In this document: piece after piece, positions 1 to 7,462 of the stretch
Layout of the letters: each line of letters opens with the position of its first letter
How positions within the stretch are numbered: position 1 is the first letter of the stretch
Assembly: GCA_003242685.1 (NCBI GenBank)
Contig: QGVD01000090.1
Location: forward strand, 1-11,846
Direction: 5' to 3'
DNA length: 11,846 nucleotides
DNA from: Pseudomonadota bacterium
Lineage (GTDB): Bacteria; Pseudomonadota; Gammaproteobacteria; Steroidobacterales; Steroidobacteraceae
Made by a program: the position numbers and the translations under genes
Notes under the pieces: model-generated
Database searches by the model: none
Told to the model about the DNA's origin: nothing
The model's input: only the letters and a program-made list of their open reading frames with translations

Positions 1-2158
1 CGATCAGATAGGCGTGGATGGCCTCGACCTGGGCCTCGTTGAAGACATCGTCCCAGGCGGGCATGCCGCGGAAACGCAGCGCGCCGCCCAGCACGATGCC
101 CTTGAAGGCCGTGTGGGTCGCGGCGCTCATGCGGCGCAGATCCGGCGTCATGCCGTAGTCGACGTTCGCATGGCAGAGTGAGCAGTTGCGCGCGAAGAGC
201 CGGCCGCCTTCGGCGATCTGCTCCTGATCCGTCGGACGCGGGACCGGCGGCTTCGGAATCGGACCCACCTTGCTCACCGGTTCTGGCAGCGGCACGGGAC
301 CGCCGTCGAGCCTGAAGGCGAGGATGCGGTTGTCGTTGCCGTAGCGGACCACCGCGCTCGTCGGATGCGGCGCGAACCAGCCGCCGCCGCCCCAGCCGGC
401 CATTACGGCGATGTACTGCACACCGTCCACCATGTACGTCATCGGCCCGGCGAGCATCGACGTGCCGACTTCGAGCTCGAGGAGGATCTTGCCCGTGTCG
501 GCATCGAAGGCACGGAAGTGTCCCGTGTCCGCGCCCTGGAACACGAGCCCGCCCGCTGTGGCGAGCACGCCGCCGCGATCCCAGTAGCCGACCGCTTCAT
601 GCTCCCAGCGCACCTTGCCGGTCTTCGGATCGAAGGCCTTGAGCGCCGCGCGCGACTTGTGCTGTCCCTTGGCCTGCACTTCGCGCAGCTTCGAGCGCAG
701 CGGCTCGGCGAACGCCGAGGGGTCGGCGAGCAGCATGTTGCCGAACAGCACGCTCACGCCGGAGTTCGGCTGCTTCGGGCGGTACTCGTGACCGTCCGTG
801 GGGTCGTAGATGATCGCGCCGCCCTCGATGGAGGGGATGTACACGAGCTGGTTCTCGGGATTCCACGCCATCGGGTTCCAGCTGTGTCCGCCCATCCCCG
901 AGGGCACGACGAACACCGGACCGTCCTTGTAGTCGACGGCCGGGTTGATCGCCGGACGGCCGGTCTTGAGATCGACGTGCGTCGCCCAGTTCACCGGCAC
1001 ATAAGGGTCCGCGGAGAGCAGCTCGCCTGTGGCGCGGTCGAGGATGTAGAAGAAGCCCGCCTTCGGCGCCTGCATCAGCACCTTGCGCTTCTGCCCGCGG
1101 ATCTCGAGGTCCGTGAGGATCATCGGCTGGGTGGCGGTGAAGTCCCAGCTCTCGCGCGGCACCTGCTGGTAGTACCACACGAGCCGGCCCGTATCCGGGT
1201 TGATGGCGAGAATGGAGCAGAGGAAGAGGTTGTCGCCGCCCGAGGGGCTGCGCTCGTGCCAGTTGAAGAGCGCCGCGTTACCCGTGCCGACATACAGGAG
1301 GTTCAGCTCCGGGTCGTAGACCATGCCGTTCCACGCGGTGCCGCCGCCGCCGACATCCCAGCGGCTCTTCGGATCCCACGTCTTCGCGGCCATCTCCATC
1401 TCGGGATGCTCGTAACCCTTCTCGGGGTCTCCCGGCACGATGAAGAAGCGCCACTTGAGCTCACCGGTCCTGCGGTCGTAGGCGCTGATATAGCCGCGCG
1501 CGTCGTAGTCCGCGCCGGCATTGCCGATCACCACGACGTCGCCGGCTACCTCGGGCGCGCCGCTCGACGTGTAGGCGCGGTCCTTGTAGATGAGCGTGTC
1601 GACTTCCCAGACGACCTTGCCCGTCGCGGCGTCGAGTCCAAAGAGCCGGCCATCGAGAGACGCGACGTATACCATGCCTTCCCACACCGCCACGCCGCGA
1701 TTGACCTCGTCGCAGCAGGTGTAGCGGTTGACCTGACCGTCAACCTTCGGATCGAAGGTCCAGATCTCTTCACCGGTGGCCGCGTTGAGCGCGTACACAC
1801 GCCCCGCGTTGCCGGAGGTGTACATGATGCCGTCGACCACGATCGGCGTGGCCTCGAGACCGCGCTTCGTGCCGAGCCTGTACTCCCACGCGAGCCCGAG
1901 TCGCGAGACGTTCTCGCGGTTGATCTGATCGAGCGGCGAGTAGTGGCTCTTGCCGAAGTCGCGGCCTTCCGTCAGCCAGTTCTCGGGCTCGGAGTCCGCA
2001 TTGAGGAGCCGCTCGCGCGTGATGTCGCCGTATGCGCGCGCGCCGAACGGATGCGGACGCGCGGCGCTCTCCGTCGCCTCCTGCTTCCCGCTGCATGCGG
2101 CGAGCAGGCCGAGCGACAGACACAGTCCAAAGGTGGTTATGGAATTCTTCGGGAACAT
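1..2158 (-). CDS. PQQ-dependent quinohemoprotein alcohol dehydrogenase, lipoprotein-anchored (C-terminus cut by window edge)
   Basis: Predicted to oxidise alcohols in the periplasm using pyrroloquinoline quinone and to pass electrons to a C-terminal haem c. The 719 visible codons start with a lipoprotein signal ending in the lipobox LLAAC (Cys22), so the enzyme is probably membrane-tethered on the periplasmic side. The beta-propeller shows the vicinal Cys148-Cys149 pair (TCCDEVNRG), the PQQ-stacking Trp276 (GGGGTAW), the metal-ligand Asn294 (GTGN), the catalytic Asp339 (SWDFT) and Lys366 (QAPKAGFFYILDR). A cytochrome c domain follows with CSLCH at 659-663 and likely axial Met699 (RGMPAW), as in type II quinohemoprotein dehydrogenases of about 690-720 residues. 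Thr341, two after the catalytic Asp, is not the extra Asp of lanthanide enzymes, so calcium is expected. Oddly, the usual metal-ligand Glu is Asp217 (GADYDARG). The ATG at 2158 is preceded by AGAGGA. Only the extreme C-terminus is missing. The substrate cannot be told from sequence. Confidence 0.93.
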   Translation of the reverse strand, partial: MFPKNSITTFGLCLSLGLLAACSGKQEATESAARPHPFGARAYGDITRERLLNADSEPENWLTEGRDFGKSHYSPLDQINRENVSRLGLAWEYRLGTKRGLEATPIVVDGIMYTSGNAGRVYALNAATGEEIWTFDPKVDGQVNRYTCCDEVNRGVAVWEGMVYVASLDGRLFGLDAATGKVVWEVDTLIYKDRAYTSSGAPEVAGDVVVIGNAGADYDARGYISAYDRRTGELKWRFFIVPGDPEKGYEHPEMEMAAKTWDPKSRWDVGGGGTAWNGMVYDPELNLLYVGTGNAALFNWHERSPSGGDNLFLCSILAINPDTGRLVWYYQQVPRESWDFTATQPMILTDLEIRGQKRKVLMQAPKAGFFYILDRATGELLSADPYVPVNWATHVDLKTGRPAINPAVDYKDGPVFVVPSGMGGHSWNPMAWNPENQLVYIPSIEGGAIIYDPTDGHEYRPKQPNSGVSVLFGNMLLADPSAFAEPLRSKLREVQAKGQHKSRAALKAFDPKTGKVRWEHEAVGYWDRGGVLATAGGLVFQGADTGHFRAFDADTGKILLELEVGTSMLAGPMTYMVDGVQYIAVMAGWGGGGWFAPHPTSAVVRYGNDNRILAFRLDGGPVPLPEPVSKVGPIPKPPVPRPTDQEQIAEGGRLFARNCSLCHANVDYGMTPDLRRMSAATHTAFKGIVLGGALRFRGMPAWDDVFNEAQVEAIHAYLI

Positions 2159-2306
2159 TGTGGTCCTCTGCGCAGGGACGCGAAAGCATAGAGCATTTGC
2201 GGCACCTTGCGCGCCAGTCCATCGGCGTGGGGTGCCGGCTTCCATCTCAGACAAACACCGCGTCCATCTGGATAAAGCGCGCGCGGCACATGCTGTCTAG
2301 AATGTC

Positions 2307-2326
2307 GCGCCGCCGTCCGGCGGCGC
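2307..2326. repeat. Near-perfect GC palindrome in the leader of the DUF6152-like remnant
   Basis: GCGCCGCCG and CGGCGGCGC (9 bp each) are separated by TC. The element sits in the 197-base divergent spacer between the dehydrogenase start (2158) and the GTG at 2356. It would form a stable hairpin in the transcript or serve as an operator. There is no T-tract, so it is not a typical terminator. Confidence 0.6.
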
Positions 2327-2355
2327 AGGTCCGGCGCTCGACAGGGGAGAGGTCG

Positions 2356-2706
2356 GTGAGACGGGCACGCGTTCTGCTTTGTGCACTGGCGGGCATCGCC
2401 GTCTGCGACATCGCGCCGGTACACCATTCCTTCGCTTCGGTCTTCGATCGCGACCAGCGCGTCACCGTTCGCGGCGCCGTCACGAAGGTCGAGTGGCTGA
2501 ATCCTCACGCGCGCTTCTTCGTGGAGAGAAGAACGAGGCCGGGGAAACCGAGCTGTGGGAAATGGAGCTCGCGAGCCCGAACGGGCTCATGCGACTCGGC
2601 TGGTCCCGCAAGTCCCTGAGCATCGGCGAGCAGGTGACGGTCGAGGGTTTCCGCGCGCGCAGCGGGCCGATTCCTTCATGCGCACGCGCCGCTCCGTCCT
2701 GCTCGC
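2356..2706 (+). pseudogene. DUF6152-like secreted protein, frameshifted
   Basis: The reading from GTG 2356 gives an N-terminal hydrophobic signal followed by HHSFASVFDRDQ and VRGAVTKVEWLNPHARFFV, the hallmark opening of DUF6152 periplasmic proteins of unknown function. The frame then fails. From about 2526 the family pattern (EKNEAGETELWEMELASPNGL, then RLGWSRKSLSIGEQVTVEGF) continues one frame over, consistent with one missing base near 2525. A second missing base near 2668 would restore PDSFMRTRRSVLL. After that the sequence runs into the signal peptide of the next remnant. GTG 2356 is preferred over ATG 2302 because GGGGAGAGG lies just upstream and because 2302 would put the palindrome inside the coding region. 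Single-base losses could be sequencing errors, but the next gene carries a true deletion, which favours decay. Family assignment is by remembered motif only. Confidence 0.7.
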
Positions 2707-3135
2707 CCTGCCGGCGAGTGTTCTCGCGGGCGCGACGGCAATGGCGCAGTGGCTGCACGTGCCCACGCCCGGTGTGCCGCGTACCGCGGATGGCAAGGTG
2801 GACATGAACGCGCCCACGCCGCGGCTCGCGAACGGGAAGCCCGACTTCTCAGGGCTCTGGGAGAACGACAACCCGGGCCGGTACCTCGCGAACGTCGCGG
2901 CTGACATCGAAGGCGATGCGCCGTTCCGCCCCTGGGCGCGCGAGCTGCTCGAGCAGCGGATCGCGCGCCGCGGCGTCTCGGCCGGCTCGAGGTGGACATC
3001 ACGATCGACGATCCGGAGGCCTACACTCGTCCCTGGACCGTGCGGCAGTCCATGCACTTTCTTCCGGACACGGAGCTCATCGAGCACATCTGTGAGGAGA
3101 ACAACAATTTCATGGAGCAGGTGGTCGCGCCTTAG
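2678..3135 (+). pseudogene. Secreted 'DGKPD-SGLW' family protein with internal deletion
   Basis: ATG 2678 opens a signal peptide (MRTRRSVLLALPASVLAGAT, cleavage likely near AMA-QW) followed by PTPGVPRTADGKVDMNAPTP and LANGKPDFSGLWENDNPGRY. This is the start of a common family of secreted bacterial proteins of unknown function, usually about 300 residues long. After PFRPWARELLEQRIA the frame becomes nonsense. The family's C-terminal pattern resumes in another frame at about 2986 (LEVDITIDDPEAYTRPWTV, then FLPDTELIEHICEENNNF) and stops at TAG 3133-3135. Roughly the middle half of the protein, more than 100 residues, is therefore absent, with the junction between about 2960 and 2986. No ribosome-binding site is visible at 2678. 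It probably followed the DUF6152-like gene in one operon. Confidence 0.7.
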
Positions 3136-3171
3136 CGCCGATTCCCGAGTAATTGCCAGGCGGGGGCGAGC

Positions 3172-4110
3172 ATGAAGAACGCTCTGACTGCAGTCTGTCT
3201 CGTGGCTCTGTTCATCGGCGCTCCGGATCGCGCCGAAGCGCAGAGCTGCAACCGCGAGTGTTTGCGAGAGCATCTGGACTCGTATCTCCGGGCAGTGACC
3301 GAGAACCGTCCGTCCGCGGCACGACTGTGGGTCGGCTTCCGGCAGACGGAGAACGCGATCGTCATCCCCGAGGGCGAGGGGGTGTGGAAGAGCATCACGG
3401 CGCTCGGATCCGTGCAGCGCCGGTACTTCGATCCCGCGCAGAGCCAGGCCGGCTATTTCGGCACGGTGATGATGGGCGAGGAAGAAGCCGTCGTCGCACT
3501 GCGCCTCAAGGTCGAATGGGATCAGGTCACCGAGGCCGAGTGGTTCATCGCGAGAAAGGGCGACCCGGGCCTCACCGGTGAGCCCGGCAGGACGCCCTTC
3601 GACATCGAGACGCTGCGCAGGACGCTGCCGCCCGAGCGCGTCGTGCCACCCGCCGAGCGCATGCAGCGCGAAGCCCTGCAGGCGATCGTGAACACCTACT
3701 TCGACGGCATCACGAGCCACGACGGCCGCATCGTGAAGGGCCATCCCGGCTGCAGCCGCTACGAGAACGGGTTTCCGACCTTCGGGTCACCCATGAAGCC
3801 GGGAATGGATATCGGTCACGAAGGAAAGACGGACTGCCGCACGCAGGCGGACTTCGGCGTGGCGACCGTCGCGATCCGCAACTTCTTCGTGATCGACGAG
3901 GAAGCGCAGGCGGTGATGGTCTCGGCGGTGTTCCGCCGCGATGCAGGGAATCCCAAGCTCCGCAATCACTTCACGGAGCTCTTCCACATCGACAACGGAA
4001 AGATCCGCGACATCCACGCGGCGTTCTACTACGCGCCCGACGACCGTCCCGTGCCCAACTGGGCGCCGTACTACGACGGAACGTATCCGCTGCCGGCCTC
4101 CTATCGCTGA
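3172..4110 (+). CDS. Secreted DUF8021-like protein of unknown function
   Basis: This is an intact 312-residue protein with a clean signal peptide (about residues 1-23, MKNALTAVCLVALFIGAPDR with cleavage near AEA-QS). The mature part opens with CNRECLREHLDSYLRAV, then a ENRPSAARLWVGFRQTEN segment, and ends with an NTF2/SnoaL-like pattern. ALQAIVNTYFDGITSHDGR begins the second half, FFVIDEEAQAVMVSAVFRR lies within it, and ELFHIDNGKIRDIHAAFYY closes it. The layout of two related alpha+beta halves fits the DUF8021 domain, which is known from fungi and bacteria without a settled function. Cys residues at 26, 30, 198 and 217 could form disulfides in the periplasm. The ATG at 3172 follows a G-rich stretch (GGCGGGGGCGAGC). 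The gene lies 36 bases after the decayed pair and its last 10 bases overlap the convergent oxygenase gene. I am sure it is a real gene, less sure of the family name. Confidence 0.85.
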   Translation: MKNALTAVCLVALFIGAPDRAEAQSCNRECLREHLDSYLRAVTENRPSAARLWVGFRQTENAIVIPEGEGVWKSITALGSVQRRYFDPAQSQAGYFGTVMMGEEEAVVALRLKVEWDQVTEAEWFIARKGDPGLTGEPGRTPFDIETLRRTLPPERVVPPAERMQREALQAIVNTYFDGITSHDGRIVKGHPGCSRYENGFPTFGSPMKPGMDIGHEGKTDCRTQADFGVATVAIRNFFVIDEEAQAVMVSAVFRRDAGNPKLRNHFTELFHIDNGKIRDIHAAFYYAPDDRPVPNWAPYYDGTYPLPASYR

Positions 4111-5138
4111 AGCCGCAGCCGCGCTTCCCGGCCGAAGGAAGAGAGCGGCACGGCACTTCCCGGCAGACGGATCTCGCCGCGCGCGAGCCGCTCCTTGAGA
4201 TAGCGGAAGCTCTGCGCGGTCTGCGCGAAGAGGTGTTCACCTGCGACGAGCGGCGGGCGCGCAGGGCGATCCTCGCTCACGAAGCGCGGAAGCGGAGCCA
4301 CTTCCGTGTGGTAGTCGAAGGAGAAGAAGAGCGGGAACGAGTAACGCTCTTCCTTCACCTTTCTCACGCGATGCGAGGTGGCCACGAACTCGCCGTTCGT
4401 GAGCAGCTCCATCATGTCGCCGATGTTGACGACGTAGGCACCCGGAAGCGGCGGCGCATCGATCCATTCACCGGCGCCGTTCAGCACTTCGAGTCCCGGC
4501 GCGGTGGGATAGAGCAGGGTGAAGCACTCGTAGTCGGTGTGCGCGCCGATTCCCTGCGCGTCCTTCGCGCCCGGGTTGTAGGGATAATGAATGAGTCGCA
4601 GCTGGCTCGGCGGCTTCCTCACCCACGCGTCGAACGCATCGGCGCGCTCGCCCATCGCGAGCGCGAAGCCTCGCAGCAGAACGCGGCCGAAGTCGAGCGT
4701 GGCACGGTAATAGGCATCCACGGCTTCCGCGAATCCGGGGAGGTCCGGCCACTGGTTCGGTCCGATCAGGGGATTGCCGGCCAGGTAATCCGGATCGTCC
4801 GGCAGATCCATCGAGAGGTCGAACGCCTCCTTGAGGTCCACCGTGCCGCCGTAGAACACCTCCTCGCCGATCGGCACGTAGCCGCGATGGTTGCGCGAAT
4901 TGCCGATGTACACGGCCATCTTCTTTTCCATCGGCAGAGCGAAGAAGCGCTTCGCGGCGTCGAGCAGATCGTCGAACAGCTTCTGCGGCACGCCATGGCC
5001 GGTGACGTAGAGGAAGCCGACCTCGCGCGCTGCCTGCCCGAGGAGATGCACCGTCGGGCCCCACGTTTCCGGCGGGCCGGACACGAGACTCGAAACATCG
5101 ACGACCGGAATCTCCCTGAACGAACTGATCGTGCTCAT
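4101..5138 (-). CDS. Fe(II)/2-oxoglutarate-dependent oxygenase, isopenicillin N synthase-like
   Basis: This 345-residue cytosolic protein has the two-domain layout of the isopenicillin N synthase / plant-type dioxygenase superfamily. The N-terminal DIOX_N-like part contains PVVDVSSL (11-18) and VGFLYVTGHGVPQ (40-52). The C-terminal double-stranded beta-helix holds the iron triad His200-x-Asp202 (GAHTDYECFTLL) and His256 (ATSHRV), with Arg265-x-Ser267 (ERYSFPLFF) as the expected 2-oxoglutarate carboxylate clamp. All catalytic residues are intact and the length is normal. Such enzymes hydroxylate, desaturate or cyclise small molecules, and the substrate is not deducible here. ATG 5138 is preceded by GGGGTGAG and lies 37 bases after the stop of the upstream 271-residue gene, so the two are probably co-transcribed. 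The stop overlaps the end of the convergent DUF8021-like gene by 10 bases, leaving no room for a separate terminator. Confidence 0.92.
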   Translation of the reverse strand: MSTISSFREIPVVDVSSLVSGPPETWGPTVHLLGQAAREVGFLYVTGHGVPQKLFDDLLDAAKRFFALPMEKKMAVYIGNSRNHRGYVPIGEEVFYGGTVDLKEAFDLSMDLPDDPDYLAGNPLIGPNQWPDLPGFAEAVDAYYRATLDFGRVLLRGFALAMGERADAFDAWVRKPPSQLRLIHYPYNPGAKDAQGIGAHTDYECFTLLYPTAPGLEVLNGAGEWIDAPPLPGAYVVNIGDMMELLTNGEFVATSHRVRKVKEERYSFPLFFSFDYHTEVAPLPRFVSEDRPARPPLVAGEHLFAQTAQSFRYLKERLARGEIRLPGSAVPLSSFGREARLRLQR

Positions 5139-5175
5139 CTCACCCCGTTGTGTTCTTCTTCGATCACCGCATCCA

Positions 5176-5991
5176 TCAGGACGCGGAAACGGTCTCGATG
5201 ACCGGGAGCAGATCGGCGATGTCGCCCCACAGCTCCGCAATTCGCCACCGCCGCTCCCGTGTCCCGCGATGCGGATCGCTGTCGGGAACCGCGAGCGCGC
5301 TGCTGCCGAGCGCCCGTGGCTCGAACCGCAGGCCCTCACGGAATGGAAGAGAGGAACGCTCGATCGTCCAGCCCAGAGGTCCGATGCGCCCGAAGGCGAC
5401 CTCGAAGTCGAAGAGCTGCAGAGCGGCTTCACGAGAAGGCGCCGTGCGGATGCACTCGAGCAGCGTGGTCCCGGCCGGCAGCTCCTGCTCGCGCCCGCGC
5501 GCATACATGAAGAAGTCGTCCACACGGACGAGATAGACACGGCGACCGTCGTCGTCCGTGAGCCGTGCCGCCGCGGAGCACCAGGCGGATGACGCGCGAC
5601 GATGCCAGTGCTCGACGTAGGCGACGTGCTCGCCGAGCTCCACCAGAACGTCATCCTCGAAGCGAAGGTGCCCGCGATCCGGCAGCGCGGCCCGCGGCTG
5701 AAGATCGATCTCCCGCGCCCACTCGAAGCATTCACCGTCGAAGGTGAGCTCTCCGGCGAACGCTTCCTGCCGCGCCATCCACTCGAGGTGAACGGGCGTC
5801 ACGTCTGCGAGGCGATGCACGCCTTCGAATGAAGGCGCACCTTCGGGCTGGCGCAGATCGCAGTAGAGGCCCGGCCCCTGCAGCCAGCGGACCTGAGTCG
5901 TCGTGTCCCGGCTTCCGTCCGGCCAGACGATGAGGGAGCGCGTCCACAGCCCTTCGAGGCTTTCCACTGTCGGTACGTGGTCGGTGCTCAT
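5176..5991 (-). CDS. Uncharacterised 271-residue protein, partner of the oxygenase gene
   Basis: I do not recognise a characterised family. The protein has no signal peptide or membrane segment and is rich in beta-prone, aromatic and charged stretches. Examples are SLEGLWTRSLIVWPDGSRDT (11-30), VRWLQGPGLYCDLRQPE (34-50), FDGECFEWAREIDLQP (84-99), VAYVEHWHRR (123-132) and VYLVRVDDFFMYARGREQE (152-170). The repeated pattern of short strands with Trp and Asp/Arg suggests a lipocalin-like or calycin-type beta-barrel, which is inference. The C-terminal LRFEPRALGS to LPVIETVSA region looks like a separate helical cap. ATG 5991 was chosen because MSTDHVPTVESLEGLW starts at a natural boundary, although the only purine-rich site (GAGGGA) is about 20 bases away, so an upstream start is possible. 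It precedes the oxygenase by 37 bases on the same strand and may bind, sense or modify the same small molecule. Confidence 0.8.
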   Translation of the reverse strand: MSTDHVPTVESLEGLWTRSLIVWPDGSRDTTTQVRWLQGPGLYCDLRQPEGAPSFEGVHRLADVTPVHLEWMARQEAFAGELTFDGECFEWAREIDLQPRAALPDRGHLRFEDDVLVELGEHVAYVEHWHRRASSAWCSAAARLTDDDGRRVYLVRVDDFFMYARGREQELPAGTTLLECIRTAPSREAALQLFDFEVAFGRIGPLGWTIERSSLPFREGLRFEPRALGSSALAVPDSDPHRGTRERRWRIAELWGDIADLLPVIETVSAS

Positions 5992-6298
5992 GACTGCAAG
6001 GACGCCATCCCTCGGCGTTTCTGCGCACCTCGAGAGCGCGCGTGGCCACATCCTGACGGCATCGAGCTCACCGGCGTGCGGCGTCCATCGTGACGCCAGC
6101 CGGACAGTTGTACGCGGGGTCAGGTGCAAGGCCCGTGCCATGGGCCCGGACGCTTGAGCGTCAAGGCCTTGCGCGCTCTTCGTGCGCGGCTTCGCACCGC
6201 GATGGAGCGTGATCGGGTGGCCGTGCCACACAATTGCGCGAGGATGTCGTGCCGGCTCGTTCTTGCGTGGTGCATCCGTACCGATACAAGCTCGTCGA
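5992..6298. other. Divergent spacer between the 271-residue protein gene and pldA
   Basis: These 307 bases separate two genes that are transcribed away from each other, so promoters for both must lie here. I see no convincing -35/-10 pair. Open frames from both genes extend into the spacer but lack sensible protein patterns. The only clear structure is the nested inverted repeat at 6126-6172. Confidence 0.6.
6126..6172. repeat. Nested inverted repeat (three-way-junction-like)
   Basis: The outer arms GCAAGGCC (6126-6133) and GGCCTTGC (6165-6172) are perfectly complementary. Inside them GACGCT (6149-6154) and AGCGTC (6157-6162) form a second perfect hairpin. A third GCCC/GGGC pairing (6131-6134 with 6142-6145) competes with the outer stem. 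It lies in the divergent spacer without a T-tract. It may be a regulatory structure, a REP-like element, or a scar. Confidence 0.55.
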
Positions 6299-7381
6299 AT
6301 GAGTACCTTTACGGTCGCGGCCACGCCCCGCGTTCTCATTCTCACGGTCCTCACCGTGAGCGTCATCTGTGCCCACGGTGAGGCATCGGCGCAGGATGTG
6401 GAGGCCGCCAGCGAGTGCCGGTCGATCTCCGATGCCACGGCGCGCCTCGCCTGCTACGACGCCGCGTTCGGCGGCGTCGAGCCGAACGTCATCGAGCAGG
6501 ACGAACCGATCCGGCAGAGATCGCTCGAGTCGCCCGTTCGCGGTCCGCTGGAATCGCGGCTCGACGAGCGCTGGGAGCTGAGCCCCGAGTCGAAGCAGGG
6601 GACTTTCCATCTGCGGCCGTACAAGCCGGTCTACATCCTTGCGGCGTTCCATGCGAGCAGCCCCAACCGGCAGCCGAGGAGCGCGAATCCCGAGAACACC
6701 GCCACCAGTCCGCTCGACGTCCGCGACACGGAAGCGAAGTATCAGATCAGCTTCAAGAGCAAGCTCTGGGAAAACGTGATCGGCGACTACTCGGATCTGT
6801 GGTTCGCCTACACGCAGTCCTCGCGCTGGCAGCTCTACAACGCCGGTGCATCGCGCCCGTTCCGCGAGACCGACTACGAGCCCGAGGTGATGCTCACCTT
6901 CCGCACCCCGTTCTCCGTCTTCGGATGGGAAGGCCGGATGGCCGGCATCGGCATCAATCACCAGTCGAACGGCCGCTCGATACCGCTGTCACGGAGCTGG
7001 AATCGATTGATCGGCACGCTGGGGCTGGAGAAGGGCGACTGGACGGTGACGGCGCGCTACTGGTCGCGCATCAACGAAGATCCCGAGGACGACGACAATC
7101 CGGACATCGAGGACTACATCGGCCGCGCGGATCTCCTCGTCACGCGCACCTGGCGCCGGCACGAGCTCGCGCTGTCGCTGAGCCATTCACTGCGCGACGG
7201 CGAGCGTTCGCGAGGCTCGATCGGGCTCGATTGGGCGTTCCCGATCTCGGGAAATCTCCGCGGCTACCTGCAGATCTTCAACGGCTACGGCGAGAGTCTC
7301 ATCGACTACAATCACTCCGCCACGTACGTCGGGTTCGGCGTGTCCCTCGTGAACTGGTACCCGCTTCCGGTGCCGGACTGA
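6299..7381 (+). CDS. pldA: Outer-membrane phospholipase A (OMPLA)
   Basis: This is a calcium-dependent serine hydrolase of the outer-membrane beta-barrel that removes acyl chains from phospholipids misplaced in the outer leaflet. The 360-residue product has a signal peptide (about 1-32, ending ASA-QD) and a periplasmic stretch with Cys40 and Cys52 (ECRSISDATARLACYDAAF). The barrel follows from about 105 (FHLRPYKPVYILAAFHAS). The active-site block GIGINHQSNGRS to SRSWNR supplies His221, Ser223 and Asn235, matching the E. coli His142/Ser144/Asn156 spacing exactly. Ser185, Arg226 and Ser231 fall where the E. coli calcium-site residues Ser106, Arg147 and Ser152 are expected. The C-terminal strand (YVGFGVSLVNWYPL) is followed by a short PVPD tail. 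ATG 6299 was chosen for the signal peptide, although no strong ribosome-binding site precedes it. The alpha/beta hydrolase follows 81 bases downstream. Confidence 0.95.
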   Translation: MSTFTVAATPRVLILTVLTVSVICAHGEASAQDVEAASECRSISDATARLACYDAAFGGVEPNVIEQDEPIRQRSLESPVRGPLESRLDERWELSPESKQGTFHLRPYKPVYILAAFHASSPNRQPRSANPENTATSPLDVRDTEAKYQISFKSKLWENVIGDYSDLWFAYTQSSRWQLYNAGASRPFRETDYEPEVMLTFRTPFSVFGWEGRMAGIGINHQSNGRSIPLSRSWNRLIGTLGLEKGDWTVTARYWSRINEDPEDDDNPDIEDYIGRADLLVTRTWRRHELALSLSHSLRDGERSRGSIGLDWAFPISGNLRGYLQIFNGYGESLIDYNHSATYVGFGVSLVNWYPLPVPD

Positions 7382-7462
7382 GCGCGGCGCGCATCGCGGC
7401 CGGAGCCTTACGCACTGCAGCCGCGAGTTCCTCTTCTTCCGTATCGATCAGGAGCCTCTTCG

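Noticed and set aside
365..2191. Long plus-strand open frame of 608 codons opposite the dehydrogenase gene
   Set aside because: It is the antisense shadow of a GC-rich gene: the product is Arg/Ala/Val/His-rich with no family pattern, while the minus strand carries a complete set of PQQ dehydrogenase motifs.
2587..3744. Minus-strand open frame of 385 codons across the decayed pair and the DUF8021-like gene
   Set aside because: The composition is shadow-like and there is no recognisable motif. The plus strand has signal peptides and family patterns over the same span.
4233..5201. Plus-strand open frame of 322 codons opposite the oxygenase
   Set aside because: It is antisense to an oxygenase with an intact HxD...H...RxS active site, and its product is Arg/Glu/His-rich without domains.
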